Positions 33,165 through 43,768 of a stretch of 64,000 nt of DNA are shown here, piece after piece. A program made the position numbers and the translations under genes. The notes under the pieces are model-generated. The model saw only the letters and a program-made list of their open reading frames with translations, made no database searches and was not told where the DNA came from. Every line of letters begins with the position of its first letter. The first letter of the stretch is position 1. Origin of the DNA: Panacagrimonas sp. (GTDB lineage: Bacteria > Pseudomonadota > Gammaproteobacteria > Nevskiales > Nevskiaceae); the NCBI RefSeq assembly GCF_020697055.1, contig NZ_JAJFBP010000015.1, positions 62,001 to 126,000 of the forward strand. Direction: 5' to 3'.

Positions 33165-34174
33165 GTCTCGGTCACCGCCTTCAGCGCCCGGATCACGCGC
33201 GCAGGGCCGGGGAAGTACTCCCACTCGAGCGCGTGCGGATACGGCGTGTCCCAGCCGGTGACGCGCTCGATCGGCGCTTCGAGATTCCAGAAGCAGTGCT
33301 CCTGCACCAGCGCGGAGAGCTCGGCGCCGTAGCCGCCGGTGCGCGTGGCCTCGTGCACGATCACGCAGCGCCCGGTCTTCTTCACCGAGGTTGCGATCGC
33401 CTCGACGTCGATCGGCAGCAGGCTGCGCAGGTCGATCACCTCGGCGTCGATGCCCGACTCCTCGGCCGCCGCCAGGCACACGTGCACCATCGTGCCGTAG
33501 GCGATCACCGTCACCGCCGCGCCCTTGCGCACGATCGACGCCTTGCCCAGGTCGATACGGTAGTAGTCGGCCGGCACCTCGCTCGCGGGATGCTTCGACC
33601 ACGGAACCAGCGGGCGATCGTGGTGACCGTCGAAGGGTCCGTTGTAGATGCGCTTGGGCTCGAAGAAGATCACCGGATCGTCGTCCTCGATCGCGGCGAT
33701 CAGCAGGCCCTTGGCATCGTAGGGATTCGACGGCATCACGGTCTTGAGTCCGCAGACGTGCGTGAAGATCCCTTCGGGACTCTGGCTGTGCGTCTGACCG
33801 CCGAAGATGCCGCCGCCGCACGGCGTGCGCACCACCAGCGGCGCGCCGTACTCGCCGCCGGATCGATAGCGCAGCCGCGCGGCCTCGGAGACGAGCTGGT
33901 CGAACGCCGGGTAGATGTAGTCGGCGAACTGGATCTCGGCGACCGGTCGCAGGCCGTACACCGCCATGCCGATCGCGGCGCCGATGATGCCGCCCTCGGC
34001 GATCGGCGTGTCGAACACGCGCGACTTGCCGTATTTCTTCTGCAATCCGGCGGTCGCACGGAACACGCCGCCGAAATAGCCCACGTCCTCGCCGAAGGTC
34101 ACGACGTTCTCGTCGCGCGCGAGCATCACGTCGAGCGCCGAGTTGATCGCCTGGATCATGTTCATCGCGGGCAT
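33161..34174 (-). CDS. bkdA2: branched-chain 2-oxoacid dehydrogenase E1 beta subunit
   Basis: A 337-residue E1 beta. ITFGEDVGYFGGVFRATAGL-like sequence (VVTFGEDVGYFGG), FDTPIAEGGIIGAAIGMA and EIQFADYIYPAFDQLVSEAA are the hallmark TPP-pyrimidine domain motifs. It ends with the transketolase C-terminal domain (DLRSLLPIDVEAI, VIVHEATRTGGYGAEL). It forms the alpha2beta2 decarboxylase with BkdA1. The stop overlaps the bkdB start (ATGA, 33161-33164). Confidence 0.95.
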   Translation of the reverse strand: MPAMNMIQAINSALDVMLARDENVVTFGEDVGYFGGVFRATAGLQKKYGKSRVFDTPIAEGGIIGAAIGMAVYGLRPVAEIQFADYIYPAFDQLVSEAARLRYRSGGEYGAPLVVRTPCGGGIFGGQTHSQSPEGIFTHVCGLKTVMPSNPYDAKGLLIAAIEDDDPVIFFEPKRIYNGPFDGHHDRPLVPWSKHPASEVPADYYRIDLGKASIVRKGAAVTVIAYGTMVHVCLAAAEESGIDAEVIDLRSLLPIDVEAIATSVKKTGRCVIVHEATRTGGYGAELSALVQEHCFWNLEAPIERVTGWDTPYPHALEWEYFPGPARVIRALKAVTET

Positions 34175-34178
34175 GGCG

Positions 34179-35543
<1,365 letters not shown>

Positions 35544-35566
35544 ATTCCCTGCCCGCTCGGCTCCGG

Positions 35567-35968
35567 TCAGCCCTTGAGCACGTCCGCGGTGTGCATCGTG
35601 TCGAGATATTCCTTGACCGAGGAAATCTTGCCGTCGCGCACGGTGATCAGGAAGTGATAGAGGTTGTTGTACGTGCGCCCGTTGCCGAGCACGCCGTAGG
35701 ACTCGGCCTCGACGGCCACCTTGTCGCCTTCGGCGACCATGCCGTGCGGCGTGATCGCGAGGCCGTCCTTCGAGCTGGGCACCAGCTGGAACAGGATCTC
35801 GCCGATCTCCGCCTTGGTCTTGGTGCCGGCGAGCGGGAACAGCTCGACCTTGCCGCCGATCCACCACGTCGCGTCCGGCGTCAGCTTGTCGAGCACCTGC
35901 TGCACTTCCTTGCGCTTGAAGTGCGCAAAGAATTCGGCGACCAGCTTCTTGTTGGCTTCGATGCTCAT
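35567..35968 (-). CDS. SnoaL-like/NTF2-fold ester-cyclase or ketosteroid-isomerase-type protein
   Basis: A 133-residue protein with the NTF2-like cone fold: MSIEANKKLVAEFFAHFKRKEVQQVLDKLTPDATWW at the start, then YNNLYHFLITVRDGKISSVKEYLDT, the typical SnoaL/limonene-epoxide-hydrolase-like C-terminal sheet. The fold includes ketosteroid isomerases and small-molecule cyclases or hydrolases, but no catalytic pair is secure here. A GAGGAGA ribosome-binding site sets the ATG at 35968. It lies upstream of the bkd operon but is separated by the hairpin. Confidence 0.83.
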   Translation of the reverse strand: MSIEANKKLVAEFFAHFKRKEVQQVLDKLTPDATWWIGGKVELFPLAGTKTKAEIGEILFQLVPSSKDGLAITPHGMVAEGDKVAVEAESYGVLGNGRTYNNLYHFLITVRDGKISSVKEYLDTMHTADVLKG

Positions 35969-36198
35969 GCGATCTCTCCTCGTGCGTTCATTTCCGCGGT
36001 CAACGATGGTGTGCCACCGGCATGCGGCGAGCCTGTGGCGACCTGCTGCTTCCGTTCGTCCGCCGCGGACGGCCGGTCGCACGGCACGGATCCGGGCCAC
36101 CGACGAGCGGGCCGGATACCGTCGCAGGCGGCAATTGAATCACGTGGCAGGTCCATAGACTTCGCGCCCATCGACCGTGTCTGGGCAAGGACCTTCAG

Positions 36199-37998
36199 AT
36201 GTTGGCCACGCGCCGCCTGCTTCACCCCTTCGTGCTGCTGATCTGCAGCGTCCTGACCACCGCCTGCGGTGGCGGCGGCGGCAGCACCGGTGGAAGCAGC
36301 GGCGGCGGCGACGACACGTCGGTCGCGGTGGCCGAGCGCGCGTTCACCGTCACGACGCACCACGACAGCATGCTGGCGCCCGCGGGCATCCCGGTCGATT
36401 TCACGCTGAGTCGCATTCCGCGCGCCGGCATCAACATCGAGATCGGATCGCCCTCCGAGGCCCTGCTCGATGCGCAGTACGAGGACACGGGCCCGACGAC
36501 CGGCCGCTTCACGCTGATGCTCGCGTCGGGCCAGACGCTGGGCGCGGGCCGCAGGGCGGTGAGCGTGCAGCTGAACTTCTGTTACGACGAGGCCTGCAAC
36601 GAACATGTCGCGGGCAGTCCCGTCACCGTTGCCGTCGACTACGACGTGCGCCCCGAGGAGCGCAAGGTGCGCGTCGAGGTCGTCGACCCGTCGCCGGTCT
36701 ACGGCGTCACGACGGATCCGGCGGGCCCGATCGCGCATGGAACGGTGCGCGTCTACAACCCTCCGGCCGAAGGCGTGAACTTCGACTACTCGGGCGGCAA
36801 GGTCGTCGCCGTCTCCACGGCTCCGTTTCCCGGCGGATACCAGGTGGACCTGCAGATGCGCGCGCCGGCGTCGGCCGGACTCGGGCGCCACACGTCCAAC
36901 TCCTTTCTGACGGTCTGCTTCGCCGACGACTGCGGCCGTGGTCGCGACGTCGGCTATCCCCGGATGAACGTCGACTACACGGTGACGGCCGTGCCGGTGC
37001 AGCAGGTGCGGAGCTTCGATCTGCCGATCAGCGATCTGGCCTGGGATCCGGTGCATCGCTGGCTGATCCTGCTGCCTACCGTCGGCAGCTTCTCGATGAA
37101 TTCCAACCGTGGCGTCATGGAGCCCAACACCGGGACGCTGTATTTCGACCCCACCGGCGGACCGACGCTGCACAACCTGTCGTTGTCGCCCGATGGCCAG
37201 TGGTTCGTCGCCGACGATGGCCGCGGTCGCACGCTCTACCGGTTCGCGCGCCAGGACCTGACGCAGAGCGACCGCCTCCAGGTGCAGGCCGACCCCGCGG
37301 ATCCGTCGCCGTGGGCGCAAAGCGTCCAGGTGCTGGACCTCGAGTACGGTCCCGACGGAACGCTCGCGCTGCTGACCGCCGACGATCTGCTCAGCGCCAG
37401 CCCCGCCGGCGTCGACCTGCGGTTGATGGACGGCATGAGCACGCGCGCCGACCGCTACATCCCCGCCGGCACGCTCTCATCGGGCCGCATCTGCTCGTTC
37501 ACCTGGCGCGCCGACGACGCGAATTCGATGCTCGCTTCGACGTTCGATCCCGGCTACGTCCCGCTCGCCGTGTCGGCCTCGGGCCTGGCACCCGCGGCCG
37601 CGGGCGGCAACGGCTTCAACTGCTCGCGTGGCATGCGCGAATCGACCGGCCGGATCTTCCATCGGGACGGAACCGTGCGCAGTGCAGGCAATGGCGCGTT
37701 GGTGAAACGCCTGGGCGTGGAAACCGGCGCCTCCGGCGAGGTGCAGGATCTGGCGGTGGATGAAACGCTGCGCCGCGTGTACGTGCTGCACACGCTGAGC
37801 ACGGACGAGGCCGGCGACGCACGCGTCACGGCATACGACCTCGACTCGCTGGCCCGCATCGGCTCGACCGTCCTGCGACAGTCGGGACAACCGCACCGCC
37901 TCGTGCGATGGGGCGAGCGCGGGCTCGCGCTGCCCACCCGCTACGGCAAGCTGCTGCTGATCGAAGGGGGAATCGTCGACGGCAGCGCCGCATCGTGA
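36199..37998 (+). CDS. predicted lipoprotein with beta-propeller-like C-terminal half
   Basis: A 599-residue exported protein I do not recognise. The signal peptide ends at a lipobox (VLTTAC, Cys23), followed by a Gly/Ser-rich spacer. The N-terminal half contains two or three Ig-like strands with the repeated pattern VQLNFCYDEACNE / LTVCFADDCGRGRDVGYP, i.e. paired cysteines in similar context suggesting two tandem beta domains. The C-terminal half (from about residue 275) has repeated LSPDGQWFVADDGRGR-type blades. It is probably a surface or periplasmic structural protein. No operon partner is obvious. Confidence 0.65.
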   Translation: MLATRRLLHPFVLLICSVLTTACGGGGGSTGGSSGGGDDTSVAVAERAFTVTTHHDSMLAPAGIPVDFTLSRIPRAGINIEIGSPSEALLDAQYEDTGPTTGRFTLMLASGQTLGAGRRAVSVQLNFCYDEACNEHVAGSPVTVAVDYDVRPEERKVRVEVVDPSPVYGVTTDPAGPIAHGTVRVYNPPAEGVNFDYSGGKVVAVSTAPFPGGYQVDLQMRAPASAGLGRHTSNSFLTVCFADDCGRGRDVGYPRMNVDYTVTAVPVQQVRSFDLPISDLAWDPVHRWLILLPTVGSFSMNSNRGVMEPNTGTLYFDPTGGPTLHNLSLSPDGQWFVADDGRGRTLYRFARQDLTQSDRLQVQADPADPSPWAQSVQVLDLEYGPDGTLALLTADDLLSASPAGVDLRLMDGMSTRADRYIPAGTLSSGRICSFTWRADDANSMLASTFDPGYVPLAVSASGLAPAAAGGNGFNCSRGMRESTGRIFHRDGTVRSAGNGALVKRLGVETGASGEVQDLAVDETLRRVYVLHTLSTDEAGDARVTAYDLDSLARIGSTVLRQSGQPHRLVRWGERGLALPTRYGKLLLIEGGIVDGSAAS

Positions 37999-38010
37999 CC
38001 CGCGCTCCGC

Positions 38011-38442
38011 TCAGGTCCGCAGCAGCGCCACCACGAGCTTGATCCACAACAGCGTCAGCACCACGTTGCTCACGGCAAAGACCACGAGGCGATGCACGAC
38101 GCGGTTGTAGCCCAGGTGGATGAGGCTGTGGACCACGCGCAGCCCCGCGTAGGTCCATGCCGCGCCGACGACGAACCCGTCGACCGCGTGCGCGGCGATC
38201 GACGCCAGGCATAGCGCGTAGAACAGCACCGGCGCCTCGAGCAGATTCATCCACGCGCGATTGGGGATGCCCACCTCGCCCGAGACCCGCGCGGACTCGC
38301 CGTAACGGAAGTCGTCGGGCGTGAGCTCGCCGGCCAGTCCCGCACGGATGCGCCGGAACGGGATGATCAGCAGCACGATCAGCGTCCATCCGATCAGCGC
38401 CGCCATCGGCGCGAGCAGCGGGCTGGGCGTCAAGCTCGTCAC
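38011..38442 (-). CDS. MAPEG family membrane protein
   Basis: A 143-residue four-helix membrane protein. EVGIPNRAWMNLLEAPVLFYALCL is the MAPEG-type signature helix (N-R-x-x-x-N-x-x-E-x-x-x-x-F), followed by AWTYAGLRVVHSLIHLGYNRVVHRL. Eukaryotic members conjugate glutathione to lipids; bacterial members are poorly characterised. It ends the CrtC-like gene's downstream flank on the same strand, 39 bases after that gene's stop. Confidence 0.85.
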   Translation of the reverse strand: MTSLTPSPLLAPMAALIGWTLIVLLIIPFRRIRAGLAGELTPDDFRYGESARVSGEVGIPNRAWMNLLEAPVLFYALCLASIAAHAVDGFVVGAAWTYAGLRVVHSLIHLGYNRVVHRLVVFAVSNVVLTLLWIKLVVALLRT

Positions 38443-38481
38443 GAACGACCTGGCCGGCGCCCGATGCGGCCGCGCACCGGC

Positions 38482-39477
38482 TCAGCCGGCGCCGGCCTCC
38501 AGCGCCGCGAGATTGCGGGCCGCGAGGCCTTCCATGGTCCAGGCGTCCTGCACCACGCCGTAGCCCATGCGGCCGTCGTTCGTGGTCCATTGGTGCAGCG
38601 TGTTCTGGATGTGCAGGCACAGGTAGCAGGGCCATGCGCCGCCGGCGATGGCGCCGCCGCGCATCGTCAGACCCTGGCCGCTCGCGTCGGTGACCTCCAC
38701 CTCCATCGCCACGCCCGGCATGCCGCTGCGATCCGCGCGGATCCGCGCCTTGGCGATCGGCGTGACCTTGCCCTCGCGCAGCACGTAGCCATGCGCCAGC
38801 TCGTACTGCTGGTCGCGGGGTGCGAACGGCTTGAAGTGCAGGATCAGGTGCACCGTGAGCTCCTTGCCGAAGCTCGCGTGCATCCAGCACAGCGTGCGCA
38901 TGCCGTACTCGGCGCGCGGCCCCCAGCTGTGGTCCATCGTGTCGACGCAGTCGATCTTGTAGGTGCGCTTGCCGAGCTTGAGCTCGCCCTTGACGTGCGC
39001 GGTCTGGTCGAAATGCCCCTTGTAGCCTTCGCCGAATCCGGATCCTTCGACCTGCGCGGCTTCGGTCGAATGAGCCCGCGTGTTCTGGCTGGCGTCGTGG
39101 ATGTCGAACGGATCCATCAACCCGAGGTAGTCGATGTGCAGCTCGTTGCCGTTGTGGCCGACGTAGTCGATCCGATAGTCGCGCGGCGCGTTCACCGACT
39201 TCACGTGGATGCCGTTGGGCAGCTTGTAGTCGGTGTAGCTCTTGGGCAGCGGCAGGTGCTCCTGCACGTCGTGATGCACGACGTTCAGCCGGTCGGCCGA
39301 CAGGCCGCGGTAGACGATCACCTCGGACGCGCACGCGCCGAGCCCGGCACGTGCCACCGTGTAGATGCTGCCGAGCAGACGTTCTTCGGGAACGTAAAAG
39401 CTGAAGAAGTTGGTCTCCGCCCACTCGTGATTGACACCCGCGGCGTGGTGGAACTCGATGTCCTTGGCGGTGATCAC
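38482..39477 (-). CDS. CrtC-like (hydroxyneurosporene synthase/AttH-type, DUF7064/7065-like) protein, paralogue A
   Basis: A 331-residue beta-rich cytosolic protein. The motif IDCVDTMDHSWGPR (residues 176-189) matches the charged-Trp-Gly-Arg signature of carotenoid hydratase-like lipocalin-fold proteins (CrtC/AttH). Similar proteins of unknown function occur in steroid-degrading bacteria, though that recollection is not verified here. It is clearly paralogous to the protein at 46721: shared EWAETxxxxFxVPE start, HLPxPKSxxDxxLPNG at about residues 74-89, and the WGPR motif. It may hydrate or isomerise a polycyclic or terpenoid substrate. Start follows GGAGGAAGC. Confidence 0.7.
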   Translation of the reverse strand: MITAKDIEFHHAAGVNHEWAETNFFSFYVPEERLLGSIYTVARAGLGACASEVIVYRGLSADRLNVVHHDVQEHLPLPKSYTDYKLPNGIHVKSVNAPRDYRIDYVGHNGNELHIDYLGLMDPFDIHDASQNTRAHSTEAAQVEGSGFGEGYKGHFDQTAHVKGELKLGKRTYKIDCVDTMDHSWGPRAEYGMRTLCWMHASFGKELTVHLILHFKPFAPRDQQYELAHGYVLREGKVTPIAKARIRADRSGMPGVAMEVEVTDASGQGLTMRGGAIAGGAWPCYLCLHIQNTLHQWTTNDGRMGYGVVQDAWTMEGLAARNLAALEAGAG

Positions 39478-39555
39478 GGTGTGCTTCCTCCTGGGGGTGG
39501 ACGATGCGAACGGAGATGATCGTACGCCAGCGACCCATCTGGATGTTTGGACTTG

Positions 39556-40278
39556 CTACCCGCGGGCAGCCGGATCGGGGGCGCCGAACCGCTTGGGCAG
39601 CAGCCCGGCGAGTTCGGCTTCGCTCAGGTCGCGCCACTTTCCCACCTTCAGCTCGCCGAGCCGCAGATTGATGATGCGCACGCGCTGCAGGCGCCGCACG
39701 TCGTAGCCGAAGGCGTCGCACATGCGCCGGATCTGCCGGTTCAGGCCCTGCGTCAGCACGATCCGGAAGACCTTGGGCGCGATGCGCTCGACCCTGCAGC
39801 GTTTGGTCGTCGCCTCGAGTTCGGGCAGACGTACGCCGCCGGCCATGCCCGCGAGGAACGCATCGTCGAAGGGACGGTCGACCGTGACCACGTACTCCTT
39901 CTCGTGTTCGTTCTCGACGCGCAGGATCTCGTTGACGATGTCGCCCTGGTTGGTCAGCAGGATCAGGCCTTCGGATTCCTTGTCGAGGCGCCCGATCGGA
40001 AAGATGCGTTCGCGGTGGCCGATGAAGTCGACGATGTTGCCGGCGATGTGGCGCTCGGTCGTGCAGGTGATGCCCACCGGCTTGTTGAGCGCGATGTAGA
40101 CCGGCTTGCGCTTGGCGCCGATCGGCTTGCCGTCGACCTCCACCGCGTCGCCCTCGCCCACGCGCGTGCCCAGCTCGGCGCGCTGTCCGTTGACGCTGAC
40201 GCGACCGGCCTCGATCCAGGTGTCGGCCTCGCGGCGCGAACACACGCCGGTTTCGCTGATGAACTTGTTGAGTCGCAC
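39556..40278 (-). CDS. rluF: 23S rRNA pseudouridine synthase RluF (RsuA family)
   Basis: A 240-residue enzyme. The N-terminal S4 RNA-binding domain reads LNKFISETGVCSRREADTWIEAGRVSVNG. The catalytic domain has PIGRLDKESEGLILLTN with the essential Asp, and the C-terminus has LTQGLNRQIRRMCDAFGYDV. The sequence KESEGL and NRQIRRMC are characteristic of RluF (which modifies U2604 in 23S rRNA) rather than RsuA or RluB. Confidence 0.92.
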   Translation of the reverse strand: MRLNKFISETGVCSRREADTWIEAGRVSVNGQRAELGTRVGEGDAVEVDGKPIGAKRKPVYIALNKPVGITCTTERHIAGNIVDFIGHRERIFPIGRLDKESEGLILLTNQGDIVNEILRVENEHEKEYVVTVDRPFDDAFLAGMAGGVRLPELEATTKRCRVERIAPKVFRIVLTQGLNRQIRRMCDAFGYDVRRLQRVRIINLRLGELKVGKWRDLSEAELAGLLPKRFGAPDPAARG

Positions 40279-40288
40279 GTCGGGCCGC

Positions 40289-41620
40289 TCAGGCTTTTTC
40301 GAAGAACCGGTTCGGCGGCCGCGGCAGTCCCAGGTGCTCGCGCAGCGTGCGGCCTACGTAGCGCGTACGGAAGATGCCGCGCCGCTGCAGCTCGGGCACG
40401 ACGCGATCGACGAAGTCGTTCAGGCCTTCAGGCAGGTACGGGAACATCACGTTGAAACCGTCGGAGCCCTGCGTTTCCAGCCACTCCTCCATCTCGTCGG
40501 CGATGGTCTTGGCCGTTCCGACCATCGACAGTCCCGGATAGCCGCCGACGCGCTGCGCGAGCTGGCGCACCGTGAGGTTCTCCTCCCGTGCGGCGGCCAC
40601 GATCATCGCGCGCGAGGTGCGGCTCTGGTTGCTTTCGGGGATCTCGGGCAGCGGCGCGTCGGGATCGAACCTCGACGCATCGGTGCCGAGCATGATCGAC
40701 AGCGATGCCAGGCCCGAGTCGTAGTGGACGAGGCTGTCCAGATGCAGGCGCCTGCGCCGCGCATCGGCGACGGTGTCGCCCACCACGACGAAACAGGCCG
40801 GCAGGATCTTGAGGCGATCCGGCGGCCGCCCCACCTGCCGCATCCGCGACTTGATGTCGGCGTAGAACTCGCGCGCCGCCTGCAGGTTCGGCGCCGCGCC
40901 GAAGATGACTTCGGCCGTCTCGGCCGCCAGTTGCCGGCCGGCCTCCGAGGCGCCGGCCTGCACGATCACCGGCCAGCCCTGCACCGGTCGTGCGATGTTC
41001 AGCGGCCCACGCACCGAGAGGAACTCGCCCTTGTGCGCGAGCACGTGCAGCTTGTCCGGATCGAAGTAGCGGCCGCTGTCGACGTCGCGCACGAACGCGT
41101 CGTCGGCCCACGAATCCCACAGACCCGTCACGACGTCGTAGAACTCTCGCGCGCGGCGATACCGCTCGCCGTGCTCCATGTGATCGTCCATGCCGAAGTT
41201 GAGCGCGGCATCGGGATTGGACGTCGTGACGATGTTCCAGCCGGCGCGGCCCTCGCTGATCCAGTCCAGCGACGCGAACTTGCGCGCCACGTGGTACGGC
41301 GCCTCGAAGGTCGTCGAAGCCGTCGCGATCAGCCCGATGCGCTCGGTGGCCGTGGCCAGCGCCGGCAGCAGCGTCAGCGGATCGAACGAGGTCACCGTGT
41401 GGCTGCGCTGCAACGCCTCGACCGGCATGTTCAGCACGGCCAGGTGATCGGCCATGAAGAACGCATCAAAGCAGCCGCGCTCCAGCGTGCGCGTGAACTC
41501 GCGCAGATGGGCGAAATTGAAGTTCGCGTCCGGATACGCGCCGGGATAGCGCCACGCGCCGGTGTGGATGCTCACCGGGCGCATGAACGCGCCGAGATGC
41601 AGCTGGGCCTTCTTGTTCAT
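40289..41620 (-). CDS. LLM-class flavin-dependent monooxygenase (NtaA/SnaA/DmoA type)
   Basis: A 443-residue FMNH2-dependent monooxygenase. It begins LHLGAFMRPVSIHTGAWRYPGAYPDANFNFAHL and has HTVTSFDPLTLLPALATATERIGLIATASTTFEAPYHVARKFASLD and GRAGWNIVTTSNPDAALNFG. Those are hallmarks of the nitrilotriacetate/dimethylsulfide/pristinamycin monooxygenase subfamily. It needs a separate flavin reductase (not adjacent) and probably acts on a C-S or C-N bond. It starts 11 bases upstream of rluF's stop-side neighbour and is divergent from tRNA-Arg(TCG). Confidence 0.9.
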   Translation of the reverse strand: MNKKAQLHLGAFMRPVSIHTGAWRYPGAYPDANFNFAHLREFTRTLERGCFDAFFMADHLAVLNMPVEALQRSHTVTSFDPLTLLPALATATERIGLIATASTTFEAPYHVARKFASLDWISEGRAGWNIVTTSNPDAALNFGMDDHMEHGERYRRAREFYDVVTGLWDSWADDAFVRDVDSGRYFDPDKLHVLAHKGEFLSVRGPLNIARPVQGWPVIVQAGASEAGRQLAAETAEVIFGAAPNLQAAREFYADIKSRMRQVGRPPDRLKILPACFVVVGDTVADARRRRLHLDSLVHYDSGLASLSIMLGTDASRFDPDAPLPEIPESNQSRTSRAMIVAAAREENLTVRQLAQRVGGYPGLSMVGTAKTIADEMEEWLETQGSDGFNVMFPYLPEGLNDFVDRVVPELQRRGIFRTRYVGRTLREHLGLPRPPNRFFEKA

Positions 41621-41685
41621 GGCGCGATTCTAGGCGACGCGTTCGTGCACGCCGGGCCCGGTCGGGCCGTACAATGCCGGCCCAC

Positions 41686-41762
41686 GCGCCCTTAGCTCAG
41701 CTGGATAGAGCATCAGGCTTCGAACCTGAGGGTCGGGAGTTCGAATCTCTCAGGGCGCGCCA
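41686..41762 (+). tRNA. tRNA-Arg, anticodon TCG, CCA encoded
   Basis: The acceptor stem is GCGCCCT/AGGGCGC followed by discriminator G and an encoded CCA. The D arm AGCTCAGCTGGATAGAGC, anticodon arm CAGGCTTCGAACCTG (anticodon TCG) and T arm with GAGTTCGAATCTC are complete. It decodes CGA/CGG-type arginine codons. It marks the left edge of the catabolic island from 42.3 kb onward; no integrase is present. Confidence 0.96.
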
Positions 41763-41915
41763 ATTCATCGGATCTCACGCAGGCTTCCGGCGCAGGCATG
41801 ACCGGGACCCGAAACCGACGGCGAACACCCAGGCTGCCCAGGACGAACGAGACACCGTTTTCGGCGGTTACGAGCGCCGAGGGAGCAAGGACAGCCAGCT
41901 AGGCTGACGTCGCGG

Positions 41916-42287
41916 CTAGCGTCCCTTGAGCAGATCTTTCAGGCCCGCGAACGGATTTCCTGTGGCCGCCGAAGAACCGGCCTGATGCGTGGCGCGGCCG
42001 CTGCGCGCCTCGAGCGCCCGCTGATGCTCGTTGTCGTGACAGTAAAGGCAAAGGAGCTCCCAGTTGCTGCCGTCTACCGGGTTGTCGTCGTGATTGTGGT
42101 TGCGATGATGCACGGTCAGCTCGTGCCGGTTCACATGAGTGAACGATCGCGCGCACCGTCCGCAGACCCACGGGTACATCTTCATCGCCTGCTCGCGATA
42201 GGTCATCGCGCGTTCGTCAGCGGCGCGCCTGGCGGCAGCGACCACCCGATCCAGGCGCTCGTCATCGATCGTGGTCTTTTTTGGCAT
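41916..42287 (-). CDS. yajD: HNH endonuclease-like protein YajD
   Basis: A 123-residue HNH nuclease-domain protein. YPWVCGRCARSFTHVNRHELTVHHRNHNHDDNPVDGSNWELLCLYCHDNEHQR gives the CxxC...HH...N...CxxCH zinc/HNH arrangement of E. coli YajD, and the tail NPFAGLKDLLK is also conserved. The biological role is uncertain. The true start is the ATG at 42287; the open frame continues upstream without protein character. Confidence 0.9.
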   Translation of the reverse strand: MPKKTTIDDERLDRVVAAARRAADERAMTYREQAMKMYPWVCGRCARSFTHVNRHELTVHHRNHNHDDNPVDGSNWELLCLYCHDNEHQRALEARSGRATHQAGSSAATGNPFAGLKDLLKGR

Positions 42288-42688
42288 CACGGCGCCGATT
42301 ATGTCGGAAATTCGGCGATAGCCCGCGAGGGCCAAAGCATCTGGCGCGTCGCTTCGAATGCGCCGCGCCGCTCTGACGAGGCCTGAACGCAGGGCGGCCG
42401 CCGTTGGCTCCTGGGAACAATGCGGTGACGCGAGCGGAGTGGATCGTTCCATGGCCGCGGCGCCCCACGAACAAGCGTCGTGCGAAGGCGCTCTGTCGCA
42501 GGCGACGGGACTGTTCACCGAGGTGCCATGTCCGCCGCGTCGGAGCCCAGGCCTCGACGGTTTACGCCTGATCGCCGGACATCCGACTGGCCTGCGAGCG
42601 CACGTGACGGGTCGCGATGTGCCGACGCTCCGGGTGCAAACGCTCGGGAATTGCGCCACGCCTCTGTTCAGAGCCGGGTCGTCGCGGC
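42288..42688. other. 401-base region without a recognisable gene
   Basis: All six frames here give short or Arg-rich shadows, with no ribosome-binding site plus coherent protein. It lies between yajD and the phosphotransferase gene, both on the minus strand, and may be remnant DNA at the edge of the acquired catabolic island. No hairpin or repeat copy was found. Confidence 0.4.
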
Positions 42689-43768
42689 TTACCGCGCGTC
42701 GAGGACGGCATAACTCTCGAGATCGCGAACCTGCGCAGCGGTGCGCTCGATCCACACCTTCCACATCCGATCGCCGCGCTCGGTCCGTTTCACGGCACCG
42801 AGCCCGAATACACCCACCTGCAATCCGTGTATGGCATGGAGTCGATAGTCCTCCCAGCACTGCGAAGCGCTGTAATCGCGCACTCCGTGACTCAGCAAAG
42901 ATCGGCGGTAATGGTCGAGCAGATCTCGTTCGTGCATTCGGCGCTGCTCCACGCTCATGCTCGTTCCCAGCCAGTACGCCACGTCGATGGCACCGCAGCC
43001 ATACCCGACTCCCTGCCAGTCCAGCAGCACGACGGGCTGGCGTCCTGCTCCCGCATCGAACAGCACATTGTCCGCGCGCAGATCGCTGTGCCACAGGCAC
43101 TGTGGCTGGCTGAAGACACGCTGCCATGCGCCGGCGCGAGGAATCAGCTTGGCGGCTTCCTTCAGGTCTGCGCCGGCAACGAGGTCGCCGCACAGCGCCG
43201 GGAAGCCACCCACCACGTCCGCGAAAGTGTTCGTGACGTGTCGAAAGATGCCGACCGGACCGCCGAGCCACGCTTTTGACGCCAGGTCTGCACGCCGCCA
43301 CGTCGCGGCATGCAGCGCGGCGGCTTGACCCAGGACTCGCGCCGATTCCTCGGCGCTACAACCCTGAAGCTGATCCACCTGTCGCGCCGGCGCGAGATCC
43401 TCCATCAGCAATACGAAGTCCGTCTCGTTCTCCCCCAGCCTCGCGTGGACCGCGGTCGGCAGCGCGACGGGCAGATGCCCGGCCAGCTCCTGGTAAAAAA
43501 GGATCTCGCTGCGGTAGTAGCCCGAGCTGCGACCGAACTCGCGGCTCGTCGGATCCTGGCTGGTGAACTTGCCCACGAGCGTCGGCGGCCCGGCGTTGTC
43601 GGGCGCATAGCGCAAGGTGAAGCGAAAGGAGTCGCCGAGTTGACCGGTGCCACAGGTGCTCTTCTCCAATTCGACCACGCGGGCCGCCGTGGCAAGGCGT
43701 CCTCGTGCGCGCAGGACATGCGTCATCCAATCGGCGTCGACCTCATCGGGACGGGGGATCGGAATCAC
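42689..43768 (-). CDS. APH-fold phosphotransferase (ecdysteroid/aminoglycoside kinase-like)
   Basis: A 359-residue kinase-fold protein. FTLRYAPDNAGPPTLVGKF contains the ATP-anchoring Lys, LLMEDLAPARQVDQL the hinge, LWHSDLRADNVLFD the Brenner motif (catalytic Asp, Asn) and LLDWQGVGYGCGAIDVAYWLG the Mg-binding Asp. It resembles the DUF1679/EcKL and acyl-CoA-dehydrogenase-associated phosphotransferases that phosphorylate small alcohols. The GTG start at 43768 is supported by a GTGA overlap with the TetR stop (43765-43768), so the two are translationally coupled. It may phosphorylate a hydroxylated pathway compound; substrate not known. Confidence 0.85.
   Translation of the reverse strand: MIPIPRPDEVDADWMTHVLRARGRLATAARVVELEKSTCGTGQLGDSFRFTLRYAPDNAGPPTLVGKFTSQDPTSREFGRSSGYYRSEILFYQELAGHLPVALPTAVHARLGENETDFVLLMEDLAPARQVDQLQGCSAEESARVLGQAAALHAATWRRADLASKAWLGGPVGIFRHVTNTFADVVGGFPALCGDLVAGADLKEAAKLIPRAGAWQRVFSQPQCLWHSDLRADNVLFDAGAGRQPVVLLDWQGVGYGCGAIDVAYWLGTSMSVEQRRMHERDLLDHYRRSLLSHGVRDYSASQCWEDYRLHAIHGLQVGVFGLGAVKRTERGDRMWKVWIERTAAQVRDLESYAVLDAR

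Noticed and set aside
41674..41907. 77-codon plus-strand ORF over the tRNA
   Set aside because: It is a translation of tRNA-Arg(TCG); the APLAQLDRASGFE-type peptide is a known artefact of tRNA genes.
42358..43279. Plus-strand ORFs over the phosphotransferase gene
   Set aside because: They are antisense to clear APH-fold motifs and have no ribosome-binding site or coherent protein pattern.
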